Source: Macrocystis pyrifera
Taxonomy: Eukaryota; Sar; Phaeophyceae; Laminariales; Laminariaceae
DNA length: 64,000 nucleotides
Direction of reading: 5' to 3'
Assembly (NCBI GenBank): GCA_031763025.1
Contig: JASSKH010000006.1
Coordinates: 2,522,958-2,586,957, forward strand
A program made the position numbers and the translations under genes. The first letter of the stretch is position 1. Each line of letters starts with the position of its first letter. This document shows, in pieces, positions 55,570-64,000 of the stretch. The notes beneath the pieces were generated by a model. The model made no database searches. It saw only the letters and a program-made list of their open reading frames with translations, and was not told the origin of the DNA.

Positions 55570-55894
55570 CCTGTCCGTTTTCGTTTTTGGTCGGCTGTAG
55601 TCTGGCCCCTTGCTACCCCTCGCAGGTATTGTGTGTTGTTCGCTGATCATGGGCACACACGTGTGGATAACCGGCGAGGGTCGTCTACCGGTCGCGTCAG
55701 AAGCGACGTACATGCGAGCGGGCTCGTTGCGCGCAGTCGAGGCGCAGCCCTGGCTTAGTTTGTCCTAGCGCAGTCCCTGCACACCCGTGCGAGGAACGGA
55801 AGCAAGCGAAGCGGGCAGCGATGCCGACCCACGGCCACCACTAATGTTGTCCGCGATTAAAGAGAGACCGAAAGCGTTTGCATCTATCACGCGT

Positions 55895-56190
55895 CGGAGA
55901 GATCATCGACAGATATATCAGGAATATCATCTAGATAATCTACAGATAGATCATCTAGATAATCTACAGATAGATCAGATAAATCTTATATATCTACAGA
56001 TAGATCGTACGAATTATATACAGATAGACCAGATAGATCGTCTACCGATATATCAGATAGATCATCTACAGATCGTCTACCCATATATCAGATAGATCAT
56101 CTACAGATACATCAGATTGATCATCTACAGATCAGATAGCTCACATAGATAATCTACAGATCAGATACATCTTCGCCTGCCGTCATGAGA
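55895..56190 (+). repeat. GATAGATC/ATCTACAGAT tandem array
   Basis: About 300 bp of irregular repeats of AGATCATCTACAGATAGATC. It adjoins a repeat E copy. Confidence 0.85.
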
Positions 56191-56194
56191 TGTT

Positions 56195-56365
56195 GTGCAG
56201 GAAACGTGTAGTACAGATCCAACCCAGGAAACCTGTCCTACATAGATCATGCAGATTATACGACTCCCCACGCGGCAGCATGAGCTATATCCTACAGACC
56301 ATACAGTGGAGGAACCCATATGACCCTGAACGATCTAGATCATGAAGTGGAAATCGATTACAACT
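56195..56365 (+). repeat. Dispersed repeat E, copy
   Basis: GATCCAACCCAGGAAACCTG TCCTACA, GATTATACGACTCCCC, AGCATGAGCTATATCCTACA and GATCTAGATCATGAAGTGG. Confidence 0.6.
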
Positions 56366-56532
56366 CAAAGGTGTGATATTGTATCGGCCACACAGGGATA
56401 GTGACAGTCTGTAGGTTAACATTTAGACCAAACAAACCTTGTGTCTAGGGACAGAGGGGTGTGCAGTACGAACGCTACGTTTTCAGTTTAGTTCAGAAGT
56501 CAGTAGGGTATTCGATGCCGGAGGGCGGGTGG

Positions 56533-56602
56533 GGAGGAGGGGAGGGGTACTCGATATCATGCACGGCCGTAGTCGTATGAGGGGGGGGGGGGGGGGGGGG
56601 GT
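56533..56602 (-). mobile_element. Family D element, strongly truncated, between G tracts
   Basis: GTACTCGATATCATGCACGG CCGTAGTCGTATGA (about 34 bp) lies between a G-rich stretch on the left and a run of 22 G on the right. Confidence 0.6.
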
Positions 56603-57716
56603 GAGGGAGGTCGCGCTGAAACAAGTACACCGCTCATGGTGCCGCAAATGAAAACTAGGCCCGGCGACACTCCTAAAGATTCTGGGCTACTTACTCATAA
56701 TAATGGGGGATGATTTCGATGGCTTCCTCTGGTTCGTGGAGAAGGAGGAGGAGGAGCAGGAGGCGACAATGAAGGTTCCTTCCCGTCTACCTACCCAACA
56801 TGCGGTTCGTGATGGCCTCTATTGTAGGAGATGTTGGGGGCCATAGATCTGAAAAGGGAGGGCGCTCAACGCTGTGTGTGCGCTATGAAACGAGACTGCT
56901 CAGCAGCACGCAATTTGCGCTTTCTGAAGACCCTGTTGGTCATCTTCACACTGCTGTGTCCGAGAAGGACGCTACCAACGGTCCAACTAGAGACCCAGAC
57001 AGGCTTGCCTGCTAGTGCTTAGTCTTGTCGTCTAAATATGGGTTGAAGCAGTGCTAGGAGCGTGGGAAACGACCAATGCTCCAATTCAGCAAACGGTAAC
57101 AAAGGCATGATGAATTGTACTTGAGTAAGAAGCATTCTGCGTGATCGAAAAGGGCGGGGGTCGTTCGCTTGGCACAACAAAAATGCCGATATATGACCTA
57201 TGCCCTTCTAAAGTGCCGCTAGGGCGATACCTCGAGCTTTTAACGCCGGAGAAATGTCGGTTTCGGTAGGGAGTCATGAAACACCGCAACTTATGCCAGA
57301 AATATTATTGCAGCTGTGAAAACAACCGAAGCTATTCATGTCCGCCCTTTTTTGTTTTTTGTTTTATCGAAGAGCCCCCCCTTAACGCAATTAGAAGTAT
57401 CCCCCCCGGACAACGGTGAACAAATAAAAACAAGTACTAATAGTGCAATACTTCATACATACATATATACCTTGGCGTCCAACCTCCTGTCCACTTCTTT
57501 CTCCCACAGGCGAATCAGCACGAGCCTGCACGCAGACATCTCACGTCTCGTTCGTCTCCACCAACGCTGGAGCCGCGCCAGCTGGACATGCGCGTGCGCC
57601 ACCCGGTAGGCTAGCAGCTTCACGCGCGTCACCACGGCGGACCTGTTTCAACCAAGCCGTGAACGAGGTCCAAAGGACGAGGAAGACACAGTTTTCCATG
57701 CCAACGTATTGTCGTA

Positions 57717-57830
57717 GGGGGGGGGGGGGGGGTGTACTCATGTCAGGCACGGCCGTAGTCGTATGACCATAGACCCTCGTATCCCTACAACGTCGGGACG
57801 GAGCATGTCGGGTTTTTCACCGACCAGGCG
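57717..57830 (-). mobile_element. Family D SINE-like element (best-defined copy)
   Basis: Read on the minus strand: CTGGTCGGTGAAAAACCCGA CATGCTCCGTCCCGACGTTG TAGGGATACGAGGGTCTATG GTCATACGACTACGG...ATGAGTACAC then 14 C. The flanks (plus strand) are GTATTGTCGTAGGGGG on the left and CGTTATCGTAGGGGGTGGGG on the right, a likely target duplication that includes the G tract. Confidence 0.7.
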
Positions 57831-57839
57831 TTATCGTAG

Positions 57840-59230
57840 GGGGTGGGGATTTTTAGGGCCCGAAAGTGTGTGACAGATGGGTCTTCTCAACCGAGGTAGT
57901 ACTAAATGTATATTTTAATTCCCGGTTGTTTGTGTTTTTCTGTCTTCAACACTCTTTGCAATCCCCTCTTTTGTTTATTCTTGGCAATCCCAAAACAAAA
58001 CGTATTTTTCTCTTCGCGATCCCGATGTTATTTTTACTCTTTGCAACCCCAAAGCAAAAAAAAAGTTTTTTCTCTTTGCAATCCCATCTGTATTATACAA
58101 TTTTAGCTCGTTACACGTCCGCAGTCCATGGGACTTTCGATGGGATTGCGCGTACAAGATAGAGCTCTTCGTGCTAGAAGCCTGACAGAAAATAGGTACA
58201 GTAGTGGGAGTCACGTTATAGTAGAGGGACGCGCGTGTCAGGCCTGTTTGGCCACTCTCAAACCCGAACTTCTCTTGAAAACCCGAAGGGGTATTGCACA
58301 CTGGTAGCTTTCAGTGTTCGCGTGCCTAGTAGTTTAACCTCTCTTGAATCGGTGTTTCTCTTAAACCGAAATGTGTGTATTATGTGCCACGGTACTTGGC
58401 AGGCTTTGGTATGCCCGTGCCGGATCATTTTACCTCTTTTAAACGTGTACATTCAGTGCGATCGATACTGAAAGCTCTCAAAACCGCGACTCTCCGCTTT
58501 ACCCCCTTTTACCGTCCCATGTCTCTGTAGAGCCAACGGGGAAGAGGCGAGGGCGGCAACGGAAAGACACAGCTTGTCGGGGCGACGCTCAGATTGGGGC
58601 AACTGCCTTACTTCTGCGTACACCAAGCCTTTTGGGGGGTTTTAGTCAACTAGTAGTTGCAGCGAAAAGCGAAATCACCGCGTTTCCGCTTTCAGAGCAG
58701 CAACGGTGCGGTCCTACCGCATGACGCACGTACCGGGGGTATCGTCTAGGGTAACTCCTTCAACTATGAGACTGAATCGGCACTATAGATGTGTTTGTTG
58801 GTAGCTCAATAATCTAGGGCATCTAGACAAAGCAAAGCGTGGCTCAGTAGTCTAAGCCATCCAGACAGGCTGAGTGTCCCCCTAACGATCGCAGAGAGCG
58901 CCAATATACTGGTATTTTTTGTACAGGACAGAACTTCCGGCATACGCGCGCTCGCATCTTGTCCAAAGTCCGCTTCTTCCCCAACCCTACTACGTGGCGT
59001 GGAGGAGCTACATCTTTGTTAGTTACGCGTCGAGTGTAGTGCATTGTGCCTTGTTTCAAGCGTCTTCGCAAAAAATGCGAGGTACCTCTTGACATCAGAG
59101 AGAAACCTGAGCAGAACCGTCGACGCATCGGTATCCCGCTTGGTTTTCCACCTGCGTTGACGGCATGCCGAACGGGGGGATGGGCAGAACTAAGCCAGCG
59201 GGCGCGCAGGCGGGCCATCTGGAAGGTGGA
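57840..59230. other. No recognised gene
   Basis: Three loose copies of a CTCTTTGCAATCCC unit lie at about 57952-58086. Otherwise there is nothing I can name. Confidence 0.45.
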
Positions 59231-59232
59231 TG

Positions 59233-59480
59233 GAGGGGGGAGGTACTCATTTGTCGCTTGCCTTAGGTATTTGACCATTGACCGTGCATCCCGCAGCGTT
59301 CCAACTCCTAATAGAGACACCTCCAACAATTGCGCGCTCATTACGCTGTTTCCATCTATTACATAGAAACTTTTTGCTAATCTTATCCCCTTCCTGTCTG
59401 GCCGCCTGTGGCCACCATCTATCTCCTAGGATAGCGATCGTTTTCTCGCTGCTATTCAGTGTATCAAACTCCTCCATGTG
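59233..59480 (-). mobile_element. 5'-truncated LINE copy (3' ~245 bp)
   Basis: It encodes part of the LINE C-terminus on the minus strand (SSEKTIAILGDRWWPQAAR, KISKKFLCNRWKQRNER) and ends in ATGAGTACCT then 6 C. Relative to the longer copy it begins at ATGGAGGAG. Flanks on the plus strand: GGTGGATGGAGGGGGG on the left and GTGGATGTGGGGGG on the right. Confidence 0.75.
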
Positions 59481-59963
59481 GATGTGGGGGGGGGGGGGAG
59501 AGAAATATGATACTGGCGCGTGCTTGCCACCGGTTCGGTGACCCGAGTGCTCACAAGGAGTGACGGTACGTCGGGGTAATACCTTTGCGTGAGAGCGGAA
59601 ACAAAAATGTGCCGCAGGGGGTGTCGACTAGCTGGGATGCCAGCGCTACCGCGCGGAAATCAAGGAGTTGGATTTTTTTTCTTCGGGGGACACCGGGTAT
59701 GTAGTCGCTTTCTACAGTGGCAATCGATTTAGTCTAGACGCCTGATGACAGCAGCTGCTGGCGTCGCGAAGTACTGGCGTATGCAACCTTATGGACCGGG
59801 TGGTTGGGCGTTGCAAAAATAGAACTGATTGTAATTCAGCTATGACAGTTCGTTCTACAACTGATTTGCCTCAACGTAAATCATGCATGCAGGGGGGGGG
59901 GGGGGGGGGGCGTACTCATTTGTTGCTTGCCTTAGTTATTTGACCATTGACCACGCATCCCTT

Positions 59964-60877
59964 TCAAAACGGAGCACCGTTCCTACTCCCAATAGAGACA
60001 CCTCCAACAGTTGGGCGCTCATTATGCTGTTTCCATATATTACATAGAAACTTTTTGCTAATCTTATCCCCTTCCTGTCTGGCCGCCTGTGGCCACCATC
60101 TATCTCCTAGGATAGCGAACGTTTTCTCGCTGCTATTCAGTGTATCAAACTCCTCCATGCCACTTTCGTCTATTTCCTTCATCTCCTCTTCTAACACATC
60201 CCGTTCCTCCTTGTATATTTCACATTCTCCTACTATGTGAGTTCTACTCTCTAATGCTTTGACACACGGGCACATCTAATCTGTGCATCTACTTCCTCCT
60301 CTCGGCTACTGATATACCTCTTTCTTCTTTCTGGCAGGTCCAGGTCACCTACTGTACACGAAAACGCAGTTTCAGCCTTTTCGCGAAGTCCATTGGGCCG
60401 TGCAAATACGTTTTCATTCCTATTCCTTCCCTCAATCTCCCGTATATCTCTGAGTGTTTTCCCTACTCCACCTTGTTTCTTAGCGCTAGCCTTTCCCTTC
60501 TTTCTACCCTTTCTTCTGCTTCTGCCTTGTACCTCCTTCCCGGCGGACATCGTCTCTTCTTGGTTTCCCCCTATATCCTTTCGTACTTTCTCAACCGCGC
60601 CATCCCACCTTATTCCAGCTCGCGCTTTTTTGCTACTTTCTCCCATACAGCTCTATCAACTATGGCTGGCACTCTTTTTTGGCAGGTTCCTTACTTTATA
60701 TTGCCAGTTCAACTTTCTCATGTCTCTGTTTGTCTTGAGTGGGTGTATTCCCAGTTCTGCTCTTGATACTGTATTACTAGTCGTACTTGAGCATCTTGGG
60801 ATTTTTTGGCTGCCGTCATTTGTGCTGTTTCCAACTGTTTTACGAGTTTCGCGTTCCCTCCCATACTTCTCCTGCAT
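59964..60877 (-). pseudogene. LINE C-terminal region in three frame pieces
   Basis: 60656-60877 has RAELGIHPLKTNRDMRKLN and WQYKVRNLPKK. 60251-60646 has ARAGIRWDGAVEKVRKDIGG and VGDLDLPERRKRYISSREEE. 59964-60275 starts MCPCVKALESRTHIVGECE, a C-x-C...H...C pattern like a zinc knuckle, and ends in DRWWPQAARQEGDKISKKFL. The pieces line up in order, with frame changes at ~60860, ~60650 and ~60270. Confidence 0.8.
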
Positions 60878-61502
60878 ATTCTAGCTTTGGTACAACCACA
60901 TTCATCAGGATACATCTCTTAATCCTGGTGTCAAGGTGCGAGTCTGTCAGGATCGCATCCATCTTGCCTACGTGTGATTTACCCTTTCCTATTACTTTTG
61001 CTATATGTGTATCCCAAAAACAGCTTTTTGAGATCTCTACGCCAAGGTATGTATACTGGTCTACGATCGGCAATTCATCTTCTCCCCACTTCCAACTGAA
61101 ATTTCCCGGGTTTACCTTATCTTCGTTACAAACAACAACTGCGCATTTTTTTACGTTCGCCGTCACCCTCCATTTCCTATCTAGCGCCTTCTCTACTTGT
61201 TTCTGCATTCCTTCGGGTATTTCTGATATCCCCACGAAGTCATCCGCAAACATCAATCCCGACACCATATCTTCCCCTACCGTGACTCCCTGCCTTGCTG
61301 CCTCGACTGCTACTATCCGGTCGTTAATATATATCTTGAATAGGTTAGGTGACAACGTACATCCCTGTGCAACTCCTTGTAAAATATCAACATACTTCGA
61401 TATTTCCCCGTCCAGCATCACAGCATTTCTCGCACATTCCGTCTCCACATCTTTCCTCTGATTCCTATTTCCCACAGTTTTTTCCACAATATATTTCTCC
61501 AT
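60840..61502 (-). pseudogene. LINE reverse transcriptase core
   Basis: Longest intact piece of the LINE. It shows GVAQGCTLSPNLFKIYIND (RT motif with the SP-x-L-F signature), GLMFADDFVGISE (catalytic FADD box), WRVTANVKKCAVVV and YTYLGVEISKSCFW, the usual order in non-LTR RTs. The aspartates are intact, but flanking frameshifts separate it from the first RT motifs and from the tail. Confidence 0.9.
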
Positions 61503-62274
61503 ACTGTGTCGTAGGCCTTCTGCATATCTAGAAAGAAACAGTACGTTGTTAGTCCCGCGCCTTTCCTACCTTGAATAATCTTACCTAATTGTACACATGG
61601 TCTACGCAGCTACGGTTTGGCCTAAACCCTGCTTGCCCTTCGCTTATTTTGTCTTCCTTCTCCATCATCGCTCCCATTCTATCATTCAAAATCTTACAAA
61701 ATGCAGGGGGGGGGGGGGGGAACGATGTGGTAAGTAGACCTCCCGTAAACTATTTTTTCATTTGAACCGGAATGGGTAAAATATACCTGGCAGCTTTTAG
61801 TATGCCCGTGCCAAACCATTTACGATGCTCTAAAAATAGGCATTTCTCTTAAATCAAGCTCTCGTAAATCATAGCTCCTGCCCTCCTGTACAGGGTTATG
61901 TGTGGGTGAAAATAGCCAACTACCTAGTAATTACCTGGTAATTGTTTATTTACGAGGTGATAATAGTATAACAAAAGCGTACAGAGCAGCGATAATGCCG
62001 CTTACACACCCCCCCCCTAGTCATGCACAGTCACACGAGGGCTCTTGCTGATCTCATAACACAAACGGTTCATTCAGTCCTACGAAGGTTCGTGGCAGGA
62101 CCGACACAGCTTGAATTGCTGTAGCAATCAGCGCCCAGGAGCAGATCTCCCCGAACCTCTACTGACGTGATCCTTTTGCTTTTTTTCGTTTTTTTTCCCA
62201 AGTCGGATAGATCATGATCTATCTATCTACTGATCATCTAGTTCCTACCTTGCCGTTGTGTTGTTGGTGCCGTT

Positions 62275-62440
62275 GTGTGTTGGTGATGGGATCTGTATAG
62301 TACAAGTCCAACCTAGGAAATATGTGCTGGGTGGTACAGATTACACCACTCCTACCCGGCAACATGAGCTGAACCCCACAGATCAGCAATATGTCTGTTT
62401 GAAGGATCTAGGTCATGAAGTTGGAATCGGTGATGTGTCC
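62275..62440 (+). repeat. Dispersed repeat E, copy
   Basis: AAGTCCAACCTAGGAAATAT G, CCTACCCGGCAACATGAGCT and GGATCTAGGTCATGAAGTTG GAATCGG. Same order as 56195-56365. Confidence 0.6.
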
Positions 62441-62620
62441 AAGGCGCGTAATGTTGTCGCCCGGTGTTGTTGACGGCCTCTGCCGCGAAACGTGCATCTT
62501 ACCTTCGAATTTGTTTCGCAAACCGGTCGTCGATCAGTCGCGTGGCCGATTCCACCCGCAGATCGTACCTATCGATGGGCGGGGGGGCGGCTTAGAGAAG
62601 TTCGTCGACAAAGAGAGAGG

Positions 62621-62655
62621 TGCTGTTGTTATTGTTGTTGTGATTGTTGTTGTGG

Positions 62656-62696
<41 letters not shown>

Positions 62697-62752
62697 GCTG
62701 CTGCTGCTGCTGCTGTTGCTGTTGCTGTTGCTGTTGTGGTTGTGGTTGATGT
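62621..62752 (+). repeat. (TTG)n/(TGC)n microsatellite
   Basis: About 130 bp of TGTTGTTG, then TGCTGC, then TGTTGC units. Predicted Cys-, Leu-, Val-, Asn- or Thr-rich frames across it are artefacts. Confidence 0.95.
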
Positions 62753-63044
62753 GTTCTCTCGCAATCAACCAAACATTACCCAATTATCGCAGATACAGGA
62801 CAGACCCCAAGAAACGTCACATCACACCCCGTGGCCCAGTACACACCGCCAAAAACCCAACTTGGACTGCTGTTGATTGCGATTTTTGGAAGTGGAAAAA
62901 CGAAGTGAAATGTTGTCATGGCTTCATGGCTCCAGCCCCATAACCCTTCTACCGCGCCGCGAAAACGAATCCACTGCATAGTTCCAAAGTGAGCGTGGGT
63001 GCAGCAGTATTGGGAGACCGTGCAAACCCTGCACACATCGGCCA

Positions 63045-63305
63045 GATCGCTGACAGATCACTCGACAGATAACCTGCAGATCATTCCCACTTGATGGCCT
63101 AGACGCTTCAGGGTAGACAGATAGATCCCTGATCTTGTACACATGATCTGCAGCTGTAGGTCTGCACGATCTATCTACAGCAGTAGTAGTAGCACTTGTT
63201 TCCTGGGTTGGATCTGTACCACACAGATCCTGCACAGTACACGTAGCGTAACGGCAGGTGATGATCTATCTGCTTTGTAGATGACCTATATGATCTAGAT
63301 CATGA
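63045..63305 (-). repeat. Dispersed repeat E, copy
   Basis: Complement of the E consensus: TTTCCTGGGTTGGATCTGTA, CAGATCCTGCACAG and GATGATCTATCTG. It adjoins a GATC-rich stretch. Confidence 0.55.
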
Positions 63306-63856
63306 TCTCTCCGAGGTGCGAAACCCTGCAACCGCCCGTCCATCCCACCCTCTTCGTTCGCTCCGCGACCCACACCCATACCTGCATGACGTCCGATGCG
63401 GGCTGGCTCGTACGGCGGGTGTTGGAGTATCAAATATACTGCTGTAGCACCCTCATCTTCTGAGACACGTCGTTTGAGAAGCTCCATGCAGAACGCACTC
63501 AACATAGCACACTTCTACTTCTTGCAGAAAAGCTGCCAGCTGGTTCTACGTCCGATTCATACACAACCAATCCTATGGGGTTCGTAAGGTATGTAACGAA
63601 TCATGCAATACAAAAAACGGATCCAAATACATCGGGTTTTATCAGTAGGCTCTGAAACGAACAAAAATGCTGACGACGCCAAATGTGAAGGTATTATTGT
63701 TGTTCATATTTGTATCATTGTTATCATCATTTTTATTGCTATCATTATCATTCTTCTTCTAGTATGTTGGGCTACTGGCAGAAGTTTAACCAATCGCCTA
63801 CCCGAATTAAGCGACACCTACTGTATAACAGGCATATACCTGGATCTGGATCTCAC

Positions 63857-63924
63857 CTGTGTCCAGCGACCGTCGCGACGTACCGCGTGATTACCTCCGC
63901 GGCCGCCATTTGCTTCTTGATCTC
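63857..63924 (-). CDS. Candidate internal exon of an unknown gene at the right edge
   Basis: On the minus strand a pyrimidine-rich tract (TGTTGCTCTGTTGCCCG) ends in TTGGCAG|GAG. An open stretch of 68 bases (EIKKQMAAAEVITRYVATVA GHR) then runs to a strong donor CACAG|GTGAGA. The splice signals and composition look genuine, but I do not recognise the product and see no firm partner exon. Most of such a gene would lie beyond the window. Confidence 0.35.
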
Positions 63925-64000
63925 CTGCCAACGGGCAACAGAGCAACAGAGGGCCAGCAACAGCGGAAACACGAGTGTCGCGGTGAGGGAGATGCTACTC

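Larger units (their letters stand above)
59892..61703 (-). mobile_element. Non-LTR retrotransposon (LINE), 5'-truncated
   Basis: Minus-strand LINE of ~1.8 kb covering the RT core to the 3' end. The endonuclease region is absent. From 5': FCKILNDRMG and EGQAGFRPNRSC (about 61700-61600), a frame change, CFFLDMQKAYDTVW (~61550), then the RT core, a connector and a cysteine/histidine-bearing tail, then a 3' UTR ending ATGAGTACG and a 19-C tract. The frame is broken several times, so it is inactive. On the 5' side it abuts a C14 tract plus TGCA, and the same C-TGCA follows its 3' end. Confidence 0.85.
61705..63850. other. No recognised gene; repeats
   Basis: It contains two E repeats, a (GTT)n/(GCT)n array (62621-62752) and short frames. 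A minus-strand frame at 63383-63505 (see findings) is the only one with some coding look. Confidence 0.45.

Noticed and set aside
62492..62876. Cys-, Leu-, Val- or Asn-rich frames in the TTG/TGC array
   Set aside because: Simple microsatellite; all frames are open, and none is supported outside the array.

Overview
The window looks like nuclear DNA of a eukaryote with long introns and many repeats. Coding exons are GC-rich, introns are GT-AG, and between them lie homopolymer tracts, microsatellites, MITE-like elements and a LINE. A large-genome stramenopile, perhaps a brown alga, fits the style, but no lineage marker (rRNA, organelle gene) is present, so this is only a guess.

From the left edge to 37102 there is one recognisable gene, on the + strand. 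Its 5' part lies outside the window. Eight exons, joined by seven GT-AG introns of about 0.7 to 11 kb, encode two KH RNA-binding domains, a long Gly/Gln/His/Pro/Ser-rich linker, two SAM domains and a Ser/Ala/Gly-rich tail. This is the layout of Bicaudal-C-type post-transcriptional regulators, except that two SAM domains are seen. All splice phases agree. The only defect is one extra G in an 11-G run in the linker exon, at 31057-31067.

The introns and the 27 kb after the gene are filled with repeats. Family A is a ~110-bp MITE with ~27-bp terminal inverted repeats and TA target duplications (13 copies; one sits inside a family B element and dates it). Families B and C are other short inverted-repeat elements. 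Family D is a short SINE-like element ending in a C tract. Families E, F, G and I are dispersed low-copy repeats. From 59.2 to 61.7 kb there are two 5'-truncated copies of a non-LTR retrotransposon on the minus strand, with broken reverse-transcriptase and C-terminal coding sequence.

The most interesting observation is that the LINE and family D share a similar 3' end and that their insertions are bordered on both sides by C (or G) tracts followed by the same few bases. This suggests a LINE/SINE partnership that inserts at poly-C sites. A second notable point is a minisatellite that has duplicated the exon 2/intron 2 boundary several times.

From 37.1 to 59 kb and from 61.7 to 63.8 kb I see no convincing host gene. 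The exceptions are a ~0.9-1.2 kb direct-repeat structure at 45.66-46.83 kb, which holds a fragment resembling an integrase C-terminus, and weak minus-strand exon candidates at the right edge.
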